Positions 1 through 8,500 of a DNA stretch of 18,477 bases are shown here, in pieces. The stretch comes from Nitrospira sp. UBA5699 (GTDB lineage Bacteria > Nitrospirota > Nitrospiria > Nitrospirales > Nitrospiraceae), in NCBI GenBank assembly GCA_002420105.1, contig DIHJ01000019.1, forward strand, positions 24,513 through 42,989, given 5' to 3'. Made by a program: the position numbers and the translations under genes. Under the pieces are notes generated by a model. That model ran no database searches. It was not told the origin of the DNA and saw only the letters and a list, made by a program, of their open reading frames with translations. Position 1 is the first letter of the stretch, and each line of letters starts with the position of its first letter.

Positions 1-70
1 TGCAGTCTGTGAGGGGATCGGAGGGTTGAACAAAACAGTGAAGGCCTGAGGTAGAAGAGGGAGGCGCGCC

Positions 71-868
71 TTACATGTGTCCGAGTTTGCGCAGCGTTTC
101 CATTCCGCGGCCTTCGTCCTGGGCGCGACCGGACCGCTCGGCGATCGTGGTCGTGCGAAGTTCGCTGATGATCTGCGGGATGGTCGAGGCGCAGGAATTC
201 ACGGTTCCGGTGCAGGGCACGCAGCCCAGACTGCGGTAGCGGGTGCCGTTGCCCTGATCGAAATAGAGCGGCGGGAGAGGAATCCGCTCCAGCTCGAGAT
301 ATTCCCAAATGTTGAGTTCCGTCAAGTCGAGCAGCGGATGGACGCGCACGTGTGATCCCGCTGGGAACAACGTATTGAATTGGTCCCACAGTTCGGGCGG
401 CTGGTCTCTGAAATCCCACTCGCCGTGTTTGTCGCGCAGCGAGAAGTACCGCTCCTTGGCGCGTGTGCCTTCTTCGTCCGCCCGGATGCCCAGGATGACG
501 GCGGTCCACTTGCGGCGGGCGATCGTCTGTTTCAGCGCGTCGATCTTCATGGCCGTGCAGCAGGTCACCCGCCCCTTGTCGGGCCCCATGCCGGCCGCGA
601 GCGCCTCGCTGTTCTGCCCGACGACGAGGTTCAGGCGCCATTCACGGCAGAGCCGGTCCCGGTACTCGATCAGCGCCGGCATCTCGTAGCCGGTGTCGAT
701 GTGGACCAACGGAAACGGTACGCGGCCGAAGAAAGCCTTGCACGCGAGCCACAATAAGACGGTCGAGTCCTTCCCCATCGACCAGAGCATCGCGAGATCG
801 TCGAAATGTTTGTAGGCTTCTCGGAGGATGAAGACGCTCTGATCCTCCAGTGCGCGAAGATGGTTCAC
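71..868 (-). CDS. cysD: CysD-like PP-loop protein (sulfate adenylyltransferase subunit 2 / PAPS reductase family)
   Basis: The 265-residue product resembles the small subunit of ATP sulfurylase, which with the GTPase CysN makes adenylyl sulfate in sulfate assimilation. Seen: PP-loop SMGKDST at residues 30-36, HIDTG near 56, ADEEGTRAKERYFSLRD at about 130-146, and a CysD-type C-terminus (SLGCVPCTGTV at 213-223, then TTTIAERSGR). It is shorter than typical CysD (about 300) because the segment before the SLGC motif is missing. It also has cysteines that CysD lacks: Cys103-Cys104 and a C216-x-x-C219 pair, reminiscent of the iron-sulfur motif of APS reductase. The catalytic C-terminal ECGLH of that enzyme is absent. 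I chose the GTG at 868 because homology begins there and GGACGAGG lies just upstream; an in-frame extension to 1015 looks non-coding. No cysN start is visible in the 70 nt downstream. Family is secure; the exact reaction is not. Confidence 0.85.
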   Translation of the reverse strand: MNHLRALEDQSVFILREAYKHFDDLAMLWSMGKDSTVLLWLACKAFFGRVPFPLVHIDTGYEMPALIEYRDRLCREWRLNLVVGQNSEALAAGMGPDKGRVTCCTAMKIDALKQTIARRKWTAVILGIRADEEGTRAKERYFSLRDKHGEWDFRDQPPELWDQFNTLFPAGSHVRVHPLLDLTELNIWEYLELERIPLPPLYFDQGNGTRYRSLGCVPCTGTVNSCASTIPQIISELRTTTIAERSGRAQDEGRGMETLRKLGHM

Positions 869-893
869 AGTGCCTCGTCCGGACCAAGGGACA

Positions 894-1064
894 TCAAGTC
901 GATGTCCCGGCCGCCGGTCGTGTGCGATCTCCCAAGGGTTCCATGGTCTTGTTGCGGTGCCGCAAGCTGACGGGATCGACGATGTCGCCGCAGATGACGC
1001 CATGCAGGGCGGCAATCCGCTGGCCCGAGGCGCCTTGGTGATCGTCGAACACGTCCGAACTCAT
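894..1064 (-). CDS. possible 56-aa small ORF upstream of the cysD-like gene
   Basis: An ATG-started 56-codon frame fills most of the gap between the small membrane protein gene and the cysD-like gene and ends 25 nt before the latter. The product is hydrophilic with no signal peptide, membrane segment or recognised domain. No clear ribosome binding site precedes the ATG. It could be a leader peptide or chance. I see nothing else in this 221-nt gap. Confidence 0.2.
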   Translation of the reverse strand: MSSDVFDDHQGASGQRIAALHGVICGDIVDPVSLRHRNKTMEPLGDRTRPAAGTST

Positions 1065-1089
1065 ACGACTGTGAAAGCGAACGCAGTTC

Positions 1090-1464
1090 TTATGCTTCTC
1101 CCATCATGCCGGCGGGTTCCACCTCGAGTGGATGGATCACGGCATGAGAGCGGACATCGATCGCGATGGCGCGGTTGGATTCTCCGGTGATCTGGAGACC
1201 TTCCCGCCGGTGGTCCTTCGGGTCCATACGAGGATCGATCTCTTTGGCGCGTTGTTCGTAGCGGTTGGTGTCCGCATCCTGCCGAGCCGCCTCCTGAATG
1301 TCGTACTTCCTCAAGGCGAGCCATCTATCGGCGGTTCCTCCCGGTGTTGCGTGCTCAGCCGCTGACACTGGTGAGGCGGGAAACATCGCGACCTGCCGTT
1401 CCATCCATGCCACTCCGACATCTGCAATGAAAAATGCAAGAATAAGACCGCACAAGACAGTCAT
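1090..1464 (-). CDS. small membrane-anchored protein, unknown function
   Basis: The 124-residue product has one hydrophobic segment near its N-terminus (about residues 3-19), followed by a polar, charged tail rich in Asp, Glu, Arg and His, so it is probably anchored in the inner membrane with the tail outside or carries an uncleaved signal. I do not recognise a family. The ATG at 1464 is preferred over a longer upstream start at 1554 because AAAGGA lies about 9 nt before it and the hydrophobic segment then falls at the N-terminus. It lies 240 nt downstream of the sigma-54 regulator gene and 221 nt upstream of the cysD-like gene, so it is probably a separate unit. A dyad matching the one upstream of dabB lies about 190 nt before its start. 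Confidence 0.5.
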   Translation of the reverse strand: MTVLCGLILAFFIADVGVAWMERQVAMFPASPVSAAEHATPGGTADRWLALRKYDIQEAARQDADTNRYEQRAKEIDPRMDPKDHRREGLQITGESNRAIAIDVRSHAVIHPLEVEPAGMMGEA

Positions 1465-1646
1465 CGGCACTGTCCTTTCGAGCTCTTTAGGGCACGATGG
1501 TCCACAATCCATGCCCGTGGTTTCCGATATTGCCGCACTGGTGGCGTGAGCCACTTGTCGTAAATTCCTCCGCTTCCGATGCGAGTGAACAGACAGCTGC
1601 AGCCGTTCGCGAGAAGCTCGTGCCGGCGCACACGCCGTTCGTGCGG

Positions 1647-1666
1647 ACCGTGCAGACGTGCACGGT
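1647..1666. promoter_or_regulatory. perfect 8-bp inverted repeat with CGTGC-N6-GCACG core
   Basis: Arms ACCGTGCA and TGCACGGT flank the 4-nt centre GACG. The inner part (1649-1664) reads CGTGC-N6-GCACG, the same arms and spacing as a dyad upstream of dabB at 10617-10632. It lies 39-58 nt beyond the stop of the sigma-54 regulator gene. No T-run follows on the minus strand, which argues against a simple intrinsic terminator. It could be an activator binding site, an RNA hairpin, or both. Confidence 0.5.
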
Positions 1667-1704
1667 GCATGAGGGGAAACGATGCAGAGGGGCTGGAGGA
1701 GAGT

Positions 1705-3105
1705 CTATTTCTTGCGGCGCCGGTCCAGCATCCAGCGTGTGATGCCGAGATGTTTGGCGGCTTGGGTTTTGTTTCCGTCCGAACGCTGCAGGACTTCGGC
1801 GATGATGCGGTCTTCCAGATCGGCCAGAGATTGTTCGCCGAGCCGGAAAGAAATGTGGACGTGCATAGGGTCGGATGGGTGGGAGGACGCCGTCGGGCCG
1901 GCGGAGTGTTGTGCCGCGGATGAGCTTGAGCCGCTTTGGACGTCGGAAGGAAAATGCGCTGCTTCAAGCGCCTCTCCCGGACAAAACAGGACCGCGCGTT
2001 CGATGAGGTTGCTCAGTTCGCGGACGTTTCCGGGAAATTGATACTGCAAGAGGATTGATTTGGCGCTCTCTCCCAACTGGCGGACGGGCTTTTTGAGTCC
2101 GATCGCCGAGCGGGCCAAAAACTGTTCGGCAAGGGGAATGACGTCGTCGCGTCGTTCTCGCAGCGAGGGGATCGTCAGGGTCACGACGTTGAGCCGGAAG
2201 TACAGATCTTCCCGGAACTCGCCTTTTGCCACGGCGTCTTTCAGATGGCGATTCGTGGCCGCCATGAAGCGGACGTCGACGGGAATGGTCGTCGAGCCGC
2301 CGACGCGGCGCAAGGTTCGTTCTTCGATGACCCGTAACAGCTTGGCCTGCAACGGGAGAGGAAGGTCGCCGATCTCGTCGAAAAAGACGGTGCCGCCTTC
2401 CGCCATTTCAATCAAGCCCGTTTTCCTTCCCGCCGCGCCGGTGAACGAGCCTTTTTCGTGCCCGAACAGTTCGCTTTCGAACAACTCGCGCGGGATCGAC
2501 GGGCAATCCACCTCGATGCAAGGTTTGTGGGCCCGAGCGCCGTTGTAATGGATGACGCGTCCCATATACTGCTTCCCGGTGCCGGTTTCCCCCTGGAGAA
2601 GCACCGTCACGCGGTCGTTTTTTGCCAATTCCCGGACTTGACTGAGGAATGCGTGAGTGACCGCACTCTTGGCGATTACGCGGTCGAGCGCATACCGCTC
2701 CACGTCTTGTCCGCTCTGCAGACGGACTTGGCGCTGCAAGGTGAGGAATTCTGTCGCACGGTTCAACGCATGTTGCAGGTCTTCCATGTCGATGGATTTG
2801 GCGACGAAGTCGAAGGCTCCCAGCTTGGTCGCTTCCACCGCGTCCTTGACGGTGCCGCGCGCCGTCAACAGAATCACGAGCAGGTTGGGGAACAGTTGCT
2901 TGACCCGCGCCAGGACGTCGAGCCCTGACAGGTTCGGCATGACAAGGTCGAGGATAAGGATGTCCGGTTCGAAGCCGCGGAGGAGCGTGAGCGCTTCCTC
3001 GCCCGAGCCGGCCGTCTGGACGAGATAGCCCTGATCGCTCAGCCGCAATGCGAAGGCTTCTCGGACCGACTCTTCATCTTCGACGAGCACAAGTTGCCAG
3101 GCCAT
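1705..3105 (-). CDS. sigma-54-dependent response regulator, NtrC family
   Basis: The 466-residue protein has the three NtrC-family domains in order. A receiver domain (1-120) has acidic Asp10, phospho-acceptor Asp53 and Lys103. An AAA+ domain (about 143-375) has Walker A GETGTGK at 172-178, sigma-54 contact loop GSFTGA at 219-224, Walker B GGTVFFDEI at 237-245 and the FPGNVREL motif at 357-364. A Ser/Pro-rich linker (391-412) leads to a Fis-type helix-turn-helix at the C-terminus (GNKTQAAKHLGITRWMLDRR). The contact loop has Ser for the usual first Ala, which occurs in active members of the family. It would open sigma-54 promoters when phosphorylated. Its ATG lies 1 nt past the kinase stop codon (TGAcATG), so it is almost certainly co-translated with its cognate kinase. 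The likely target is the dabB promoter at 10490-10505, which is inference. Confidence 0.95.
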   Translation of the reverse strand: MAWQLVLVEDEESVREAFALRLSDQGYLVQTAGSGEEALTLLRGFEPDILILDLVMPNLSGLDVLARVKQLFPNLLVILLTARGTVKDAVEATKLGAFDFVAKSIDMEDLQHALNRATEFLTLQRQVRLQSGQDVERYALDRVIAKSAVTHAFLSQVRELAKNDRVTVLLQGETGTGKQYMGRVIHYNGARAHKPCIEVDCPSIPRELFESELFGHEKGSFTGAAGRKTGLIEMAEGGTVFFDEIGDLPLPLQAKLLRVIEERTLRRVGGSTTIPVDVRFMAATNRHLKDAVAKGEFREDLYFRLNVVTLTIPSLRERRDDVIPLAEQFLARSAIGLKKPVRQLGESAKSILLQYQFPGNVRELSNLIERAVLFCPGEALEAAHFPSDVQSGSSSSAAQHSAGPTASSHPSDPMHVHISFRLGEQSLADLEDRIIAEVLQRSDGNKTQAAKHLGITRWMLDRRRKK

Positions 3106-3106
3106 G

Positions 3107-5095
3107 TCAGCAATCTCGCTTCAACGGCAGCCACACGTCGACCACCGCACCGCTCCCTGGCGGGCTGGAGATGGAAAGCGTGCCGCCGTGCCGTTCGATG
3201 ATGTCGTGGGTGATCGTCAAGCCGAGCCCCACACCTTTCGCCTTGCCGTTCGTGAAAAACGGTTCGAAGATGCGGTCAAGGTCTTCCGGCGAGATGCCTT
3301 TCCCGGTGTCGGAGAAGGTCAAGAGCACGCCCGCGTTTCGTTTCGTTGCGGATCGTACCGTGATCGTCAGATGCCCTCCGTTCGGCATGGCGTCGAGCGC
3401 GTTCATCGCGATGTTGAGACAAGCCTGTTGCAGATGGGCCCGCGACGCCTCCACCCGGGGAAGTTCCGATGCGATGACCACCTTGACGGTGACGTGTTGT
3501 TTGCGCAGATTCGGCCGGAGCAGTGTCAGGGTGTCGTCCAGCAGCGACGGGATGTCGCAGGGCTGGAGATCGAACGGCCTCGGCCGCAGTTGGCCCAGGT
3601 AGGATTCCAGCAGTTCATCGATGCGCGCGGCTTCGCGGGCGATGAGGCGGCAACGGTCGCGGGCCGCCTTAGGCAGTTGGTCCTGCTCCGCCAAATGAGT
3701 GGCCAGGCTCCCGAGTCCGATCAGCGGGTTGCGGACCTCGTGGAGGATGCCTCCGGCCAATTGGCCCACGAGTTTGACCTGTTCGGTGTGGCGCAGAGCC
3801 TCCAGCATCTGCTCGCGCTCGCTCAAGTCCGTGAGGATCGCCATATAATATTGGGTCTTGCCGTCCCGGTCTTTGACCGGGCTCACACTCTCCCACACGA
3901 GGAATTCGGAGCCGTCCTTACGGCGGTTCACGAACCGGTCGACGAACGGTTGCCCCGCGCGGATCGCCTGCCAGAGCCGGTCATAAAACTCTGGGGTATG
4001 TTTGCCGGACTTGAGAATGGCCGGCCGTTGTCCCAAGGCCTCTTCCCGTGTCCAGCCGGTCATATGTTCGAGTGCCGGATTCCATTCCAAGATGCGGCCT
4101 TCCGTGTCGGTGAGCATGATCCCGTCCTGGGCCGCCATGAACAGCCGGTGATACAGTTCGCGCTGCGTATCGGCGCGCCGGCGCCGTTCGAGCACGGTGG
4201 CCACCGTGTTGGCCACCGTGCAGAGGAATTCCTGTTCCTTGTCCGTGAAGTCCCGCACCTGTTTGGAATGAGCCGTCATGACCCCGTACACGCGGTCTTC
4301 CACAAGCATCGGCACGCACATGCCGGCGATTCCGCCGTGCTCGGTCAGGAGTTTCGAAGGCGTGAACCGGGTCTCATCGCGCAGATCACGCACGACGACG
4401 GGCAGGCGCGCGCGAATCGCGTAACCCGCCTGCGAGTGCGTCCCGCCCTCGATCGTCAGTCGGCCGATCAGCTCCTCTTCGATGCCGACGCCCGCCATGA
4501 CGGCCAGGTGGTCGTCGGATTCGCGGGCGATCAGGATTTTGCATAACTCCACATCGAGCGCCTCCGCCGTCCGGCGCACCGCTTCGTTCATCAGCGCCTG
4601 GGCGGACGCGTCGCTCACGGCCAGGGTGCCGATGCGCGCGAGCACCGAGTGAAAACGCGCGACCTGCGACGCTTCCTGTGCGAGCGCCGTGTAGGTCGTC
4701 ACGTCCTGCAAGACGAGCAGCACGCCGGTTGCTTCATGGAAGGGCACGACGTTGAATCGGCATTCATAGACCCGCGGATGGCCCTGCCGGTCGGTCAGCC
4801 GGTAGGTCTTGGCCTGCCGCGACCCCAGCGATTCCTGGTTCCACGTCAAGGCATCACGAAAGAGACGGGCGCGCAGTGTCTGGCTGTCAGGGAGCGAGGG
4901 GTCTGTTTCCGTCGAAGAGGCCGGCGTCTCGACCAGCTCGCCGAACCGGCTGTTTTCAAAGATGAGAATGCCGCGGGAGATGAAACAGAGTCCGCCTTCG
5001 AGGCAGTCGCTTACCCAGGCGAGCACCTCTGCGGCGGCTACTTCCGACTGGGCCGGCGCGACGGGTTTTGAACTGGGGCGTGGTGTGGAAGGCAT
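3107..5095 (-). CDS. soluble PAS-GAF-PAS sensor histidine kinase (NtrB-like)
   Basis: From the ATG at 5095 the product has 662 residues and no membrane segment, so it should sense a cytoplasmic signal. Domains: a degenerate PAS-like region (about 23-138), a GAF domain (about 145-303), a PAS domain (about 315-428, with EWNPALEHMTGW), a HisKA domain with phospho-acceptor His452 in HEVRNPL, and an ATPase domain with N-box Asn565, DTGKGI near 596 and GVGLGLT near 621. It lies between the PII-like gene and the response regulator gene. The frame is open further upstream: a GTG at 5221 overlaps the PII-like stop as GTGA and would add 42 Arg-rich residues. Neither start has a good ribosome binding site. 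I favour 5095 because the added stretch holds several rare codons and a TATACT box (5153-5158) and lies outside any domain. The pairing with the regulator is secure; the ligand is unknown. Confidence 0.92.
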   Translation of the reverse strand: MPSTPRPSSKPVAPAQSEVAAAEVLAWVSDCLEGGLCFISRGILIFENSRFGELVETPASSTETDPSLPDSQTLRARLFRDALTWNQESLGSRQAKTYRLTDRQGHPRVYECRFNVVPFHEATGVLLVLQDVTTYTALAQEASQVARFHSVLARIGTLAVSDASAQALMNEAVRRTAEALDVELCKILIARESDDHLAVMAGVGIEEELIGRLTIEGGTHSQAGYAIRARLPVVVRDLRDETRFTPSKLLTEHGGIAGMCVPMLVEDRVYGVMTAHSKQVRDFTDKEQEFLCTVANTVATVLERRRRADTQRELYHRLFMAAQDGIMLTDTEGRILEWNPALEHMTGWTREEALGQRPAILKSGKHTPEFYDRLWQAIRAGQPFVDRFVNRRKDGSEFLVWESVSPVKDRDGKTQYYMAILTDLSEREQMLEALRHTEQVKLVGQLAGGILHEVRNPLIGLGSLATHLAEQDQLPKAARDRCRLIAREAARIDELLESYLGQLRPRPFDLQPCDIPSLLDDTLTLLRPNLRKQHVTVKVVIASELPRVEASRAHLQQACLNIAMNALDAMPNGGHLTITVRSATKRNAGVLLTFSDTGKGISPEDLDRIFEPFFTNGKAKGVGLGLTITHDIIERHGGTLSISSPPGSGAVVDVWLPLKRDC

Positions 5096-5217
5096 GGCTT
5101 GGGTTCGAGGCGCGGTCACCGTGTCGACGGAACGCCGCCTCCGTGTGGCGTAGTATACAGATCTCGAATCAAGGCCGTCGAGAGCGCGGGGAGCCGACCG
5201 GTCAACCATCGGACCGC

Positions 5218-5547
5218 TCACTTCGCGACGAAATGTTCTCGGCGGCTGACCGCCACGTCCGTGACGAACATCGCACCGGAGTGCCGGTTGAACAGTGGGC
5301 CCAGACCGGCGAGGATCGGCTCCACCTTACTGTCCGGGACGACGGTAAACACGATCACCTGGCTGCTCGTATCGTTGAACAACAGATGGCCCTCGTGAAA
5401 CCCGTGATGGCCTTTGCCGGAGACGTTGTTGATGATCGTGTAGCCGGTCGCACCGGTTCGATCCAACAACTCAGTGACAAACTTCAGTTGGTCGCCCTGC
5501 ACGACGATCTTGATTTCCTTCATCGGGTGCAACGTCAGCCCAATCAT
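5218..5547 (-). CDS. PII-like signalling protein linked to the DAB carbon pump
   Basis: The 109-residue product has the PII-superfamily pattern: MKEIKIVVQGDQLKFVTELL at the start, GATGYTI before the loop, VIVFTVVPDSKVEPIL after it, and a short C-terminal strand. PII proteins form trimers whose T-loops bind and control transporters or enzymes in response to nucleotides and metabolites. The loop here (about 43-60) does not look like the GlnB loop and lacks its modified Tyr. It is rich in His (47, 48, 51, 54), in the string HHGFHEGH. A strong ribosome binding site, AAGGAGGA at 5555-5562, fixes the ATG at 5547. The gene begins 77 nt inside the dabA frame. PII-like proteins are known beside inorganic-carbon transporters (SbtB, CPII), so I infer control of the DAB pump and perhaps of the downstream kinase. 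Confidence 0.85.
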   Translation of the reverse strand: MIGLTLHPMKEIKIVVQGDQLKFVTELLDRTGATGYTIINNVSGKGHHGFHEGHLLFNDTSSQVIVFTVVPDSKVEPILAGLGPLFNRHSGAMFVTDVAVSRREHFVAK

Positions 5548-8500
5548 GTGTGCGTCCTCCTTGTTCCTGTGATGTCCGCTTCCAGCCTTTGCCGCGGTCG
5601 TAGCGATAACAGAGCCGGTCGTTCGAGTCGAGCGCCACCAGCGTGACCCAGCCGAGATTGAACAGCTGGTCCAGCAGGGGGTGCCGGTCGATGACGCCTT
5701 GGATGCGTTCGCGCGGCGCCTCGATGACCGCCAGCAGCCGCATCGGCTCATGATACGGCCGGGGCCCGTCGAGCACCGTCTGCGCCGGGAGTCCCAGCCG
5801 CAGATCGCTCCAGAATCCGGTCATGACGCCAAGCCGCCCGACCACGTTGTGGTACACCTTGCTGCCGCTGCCGTATACCTCGTTGTCGACGGTCGAGAAA
5901 TAATGTTCCATATTGATCCACTGGGCGACGACCAACGGAGCGGTCATGATCGTTTCGATCAGTTTTCCGGTCTGGTCCTGCTGGGGGTCGTATGAATGCA
6001 GGAAAGAGCGGCCCCTGAGATTGATCCGTTGCGTCAGGGTTCGGCGTCCGATGATCAAGACGCTGTTCCGCGAGAGGCCCCACTCGGGACGCACTTCGGC
6101 CCAATCCTGACTGCGGCGCAAGGCGGACCGTCGGGCCGCCGACGGATCGGCGCATGCGGGACCTGCCAAAGCCGCCGCCCGTTCCATCGCCGCCTGATCG
6201 CTCGCATGGTCCAGATCGGTGAGCAGCCGTTGCAAATCTTTCCGATGCGTGGTCGGGACGTCTTCGAGATCGACGAAGCGAACCCGGTCGGTGGTAGTGT
6301 CGTGTTCGGCCGCAAAAAAGTGAGTGTCCGCCGGAATCGTGATGCCTCGCTCCTGGAGGAGGCTGCGAACGGCCGCTTTGTTGGCCATTGCCGCGATGGT
6401 GCGGGCGTTCGGCAAGCCGTGGTTGCCGCCGCAGGCCCCGCAGTCGAGTGCCGATTCGTACGGGTTGTTCTGCGATGTGCTGCCGTGTGCGCAGAACAGC
6501 ACCACGCGGGAAAAATTGGAGGTGAGGCCCATGAGGCGGAGGGCGGCCTCGACGAAGTAGGCCTGTTCCGCGACGGAGAACCCGGTGTGTGTCAGCCGCT
6601 CCAGATGGGATGAAATGCCGCGCAGGCTGATGCGGTAGCGGTCGCGAAGTTCCTCGTAAAAGGCGGCCTCCGCTTCGGGCGTGAGCCCCAGCGCGTGCGC
6701 TACGTCGCCGTTGATTCCCCCGCCGTTGCCGATCGATTTCTTTCGAATCTTGTCCAAGAGGCTTGAGTTGAGGGCGGCCCCGGTCAGGCCGAACCGTTGA
6801 CGCACGACTTCGCGAATCACGGCGAGCTGCTCCGACGCCACCATTTCTTCGGCTTCTTCCCGAGGCAGCTTTTCGACCGTCAGCGTCGTGGCGAGTGCGG
6901 GTTTGAACCAGTGCGTCATCAAACGGCTGATTCGTTCGTACCAGACGGGCAACAGGGTTTTTCCGAAGAGCGGGAGGCCGAACAGCCAGCCGATGGCCTC
7001 GACCATGACGTACGGGGTCACGACGTTTTCTTTCAGGTCGTGCAGGAGCTCGTGGGCGGCACGGCTTAGGTGTTCGGCCTGCCTGTGTCGCTCCGCCAGT
7101 GCGCCATGATAACTGCGGGGAATTTCCCGGACCTGATTTTTCGGCCTGAGGAGAACCGGGCAATGGGCGACGGTCTGATGGGCGTTGAACGGCTGATAGT
7201 CCAAAGGGACCCCGAAAAAGCCCGCCAGCCCCAACGTCTCGTATCCGCCGCGATGCTCCAGATGGCGGCGATAAATCTCCGAACGGACATCGATACAAAA
7301 CACGACTTGTGCCAGCGGCCTCGACAGTGGTTCGCGTTCGGTCGGTGCCCGGTCCGCCGCAGGGGCGTTCGAGATCAATTCATCGAGCACGTGTCTGCGA
7401 TGATGCGCTTCGAAGGCTTCCAGCCAGACAGGGCCTTGGCGATCCTCTGAAGACTCCTCGAGCCATCCCAGTAAGAGGGAGGCGTCCGTCGGTGGGGTCG
7501 CATTGATCTCGGCGGGGTCGAGGCCGAGGCCCTTCGCCAAGCGGAACAACCGTCGTGCCGCCAGATCGACGCGGTCGTCCAGTCGCCTGGCGTGAGTGGT
7601 CTCGGCGTGCTCAAGGCCGACCTTGTTCCATGCGTCGTGATCATGCGACCCGGCAAGTTGCCGGATACGGTTGGAGAAAGCCGGATCGAGGCGCCCGGCC
7701 GTCCACTCTTGCCGCACCCGGTGGGCATGAGGGTAACGTTTCTCGTATTCACGGATAGCCCCTTCCTCACCGACGATGCCCAGATGGGTGCGACACGCGT
7801 CTTCAACTAAATGCCGCTCATAGAAGAGCCGCACCGCGAGGTATTTCACCAAATCGATGGGGAAGCTCTGCTGCCACGGATGATTGTTCTGTTGCGAGCG
7901 CCACTTGACGTAGCCGGTCCAGCCCGGCAGAGCGGACAGATGTGAAGAGAGATATTGTTCCCAACCGGCTTTGGGGATCTTCATCTGCTGCAGGTGTTCG
8001 AGTACCGCATCTTCCGGCCGGTCCGGCAGGGATCCGATCAGTGCGGCGGCATGTCTGATCCCGATCAGTCGAAGCGAGACGTCGAATCTGGCCGAGAGCT
8101 TCCATGCACGATAGAACGTCTGGTCACGATGGGGCATCGTCCATCTCGCCTCTCCCTCGTCCAGAAACGCGCTGCACCACTTGACCATCTCGCGATTGAT
8201 CGTTCCGACGAGGTCGGTTGCCAGCGTACGGTCGCACCATCCGCTGAGCGTGATTCCGGCCGGAGGAGTTTCAGGGACGGGGTCCGGCTGGTCGCCAGAG
8301 CATGCTCCACTTGCGCGAAGCCAGGTTCGAACGTTCTCGAGCAGCGAGACGTCGCCGCCCTCCCGTACCTCTGGTGTGTCCTCGGTCACCCCGTGCACCA
8401 GAGAGGCGGTCATAATATCCAAATGACTCAAGCGCTTGCCGGCAAAACAGACTTGTGCCTCACGCGCGAGGGGAGCGAGTACAGCTCGAAGATCTTCGCT

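Noticed and set aside
869..1015. N-terminal extension of the cysD-like gene to 1015
   Set aside because: The extra residues have no CysD similarity, and a GTG with a ribosome binding site lies exactly where homology begins.
1541..1554. GTGGC-GTGA-GCCAC hairpin before the small membrane protein gene
   Set aside because: Only 5 bp with no T-run; too weak to call a terminator.
3104..4546. 480-codon plus-strand frame over the histidine kinase gene
   Set aside because: Antisense shadow; the minus strand encodes clear GAF, PAS, HisKA and ATPase motifs.
5748..7298. 516-codon minus-strand frame inside dabA
   Set aside because: Out-of-frame shadow of dabA, rich in Arg and Pro, without motifs.
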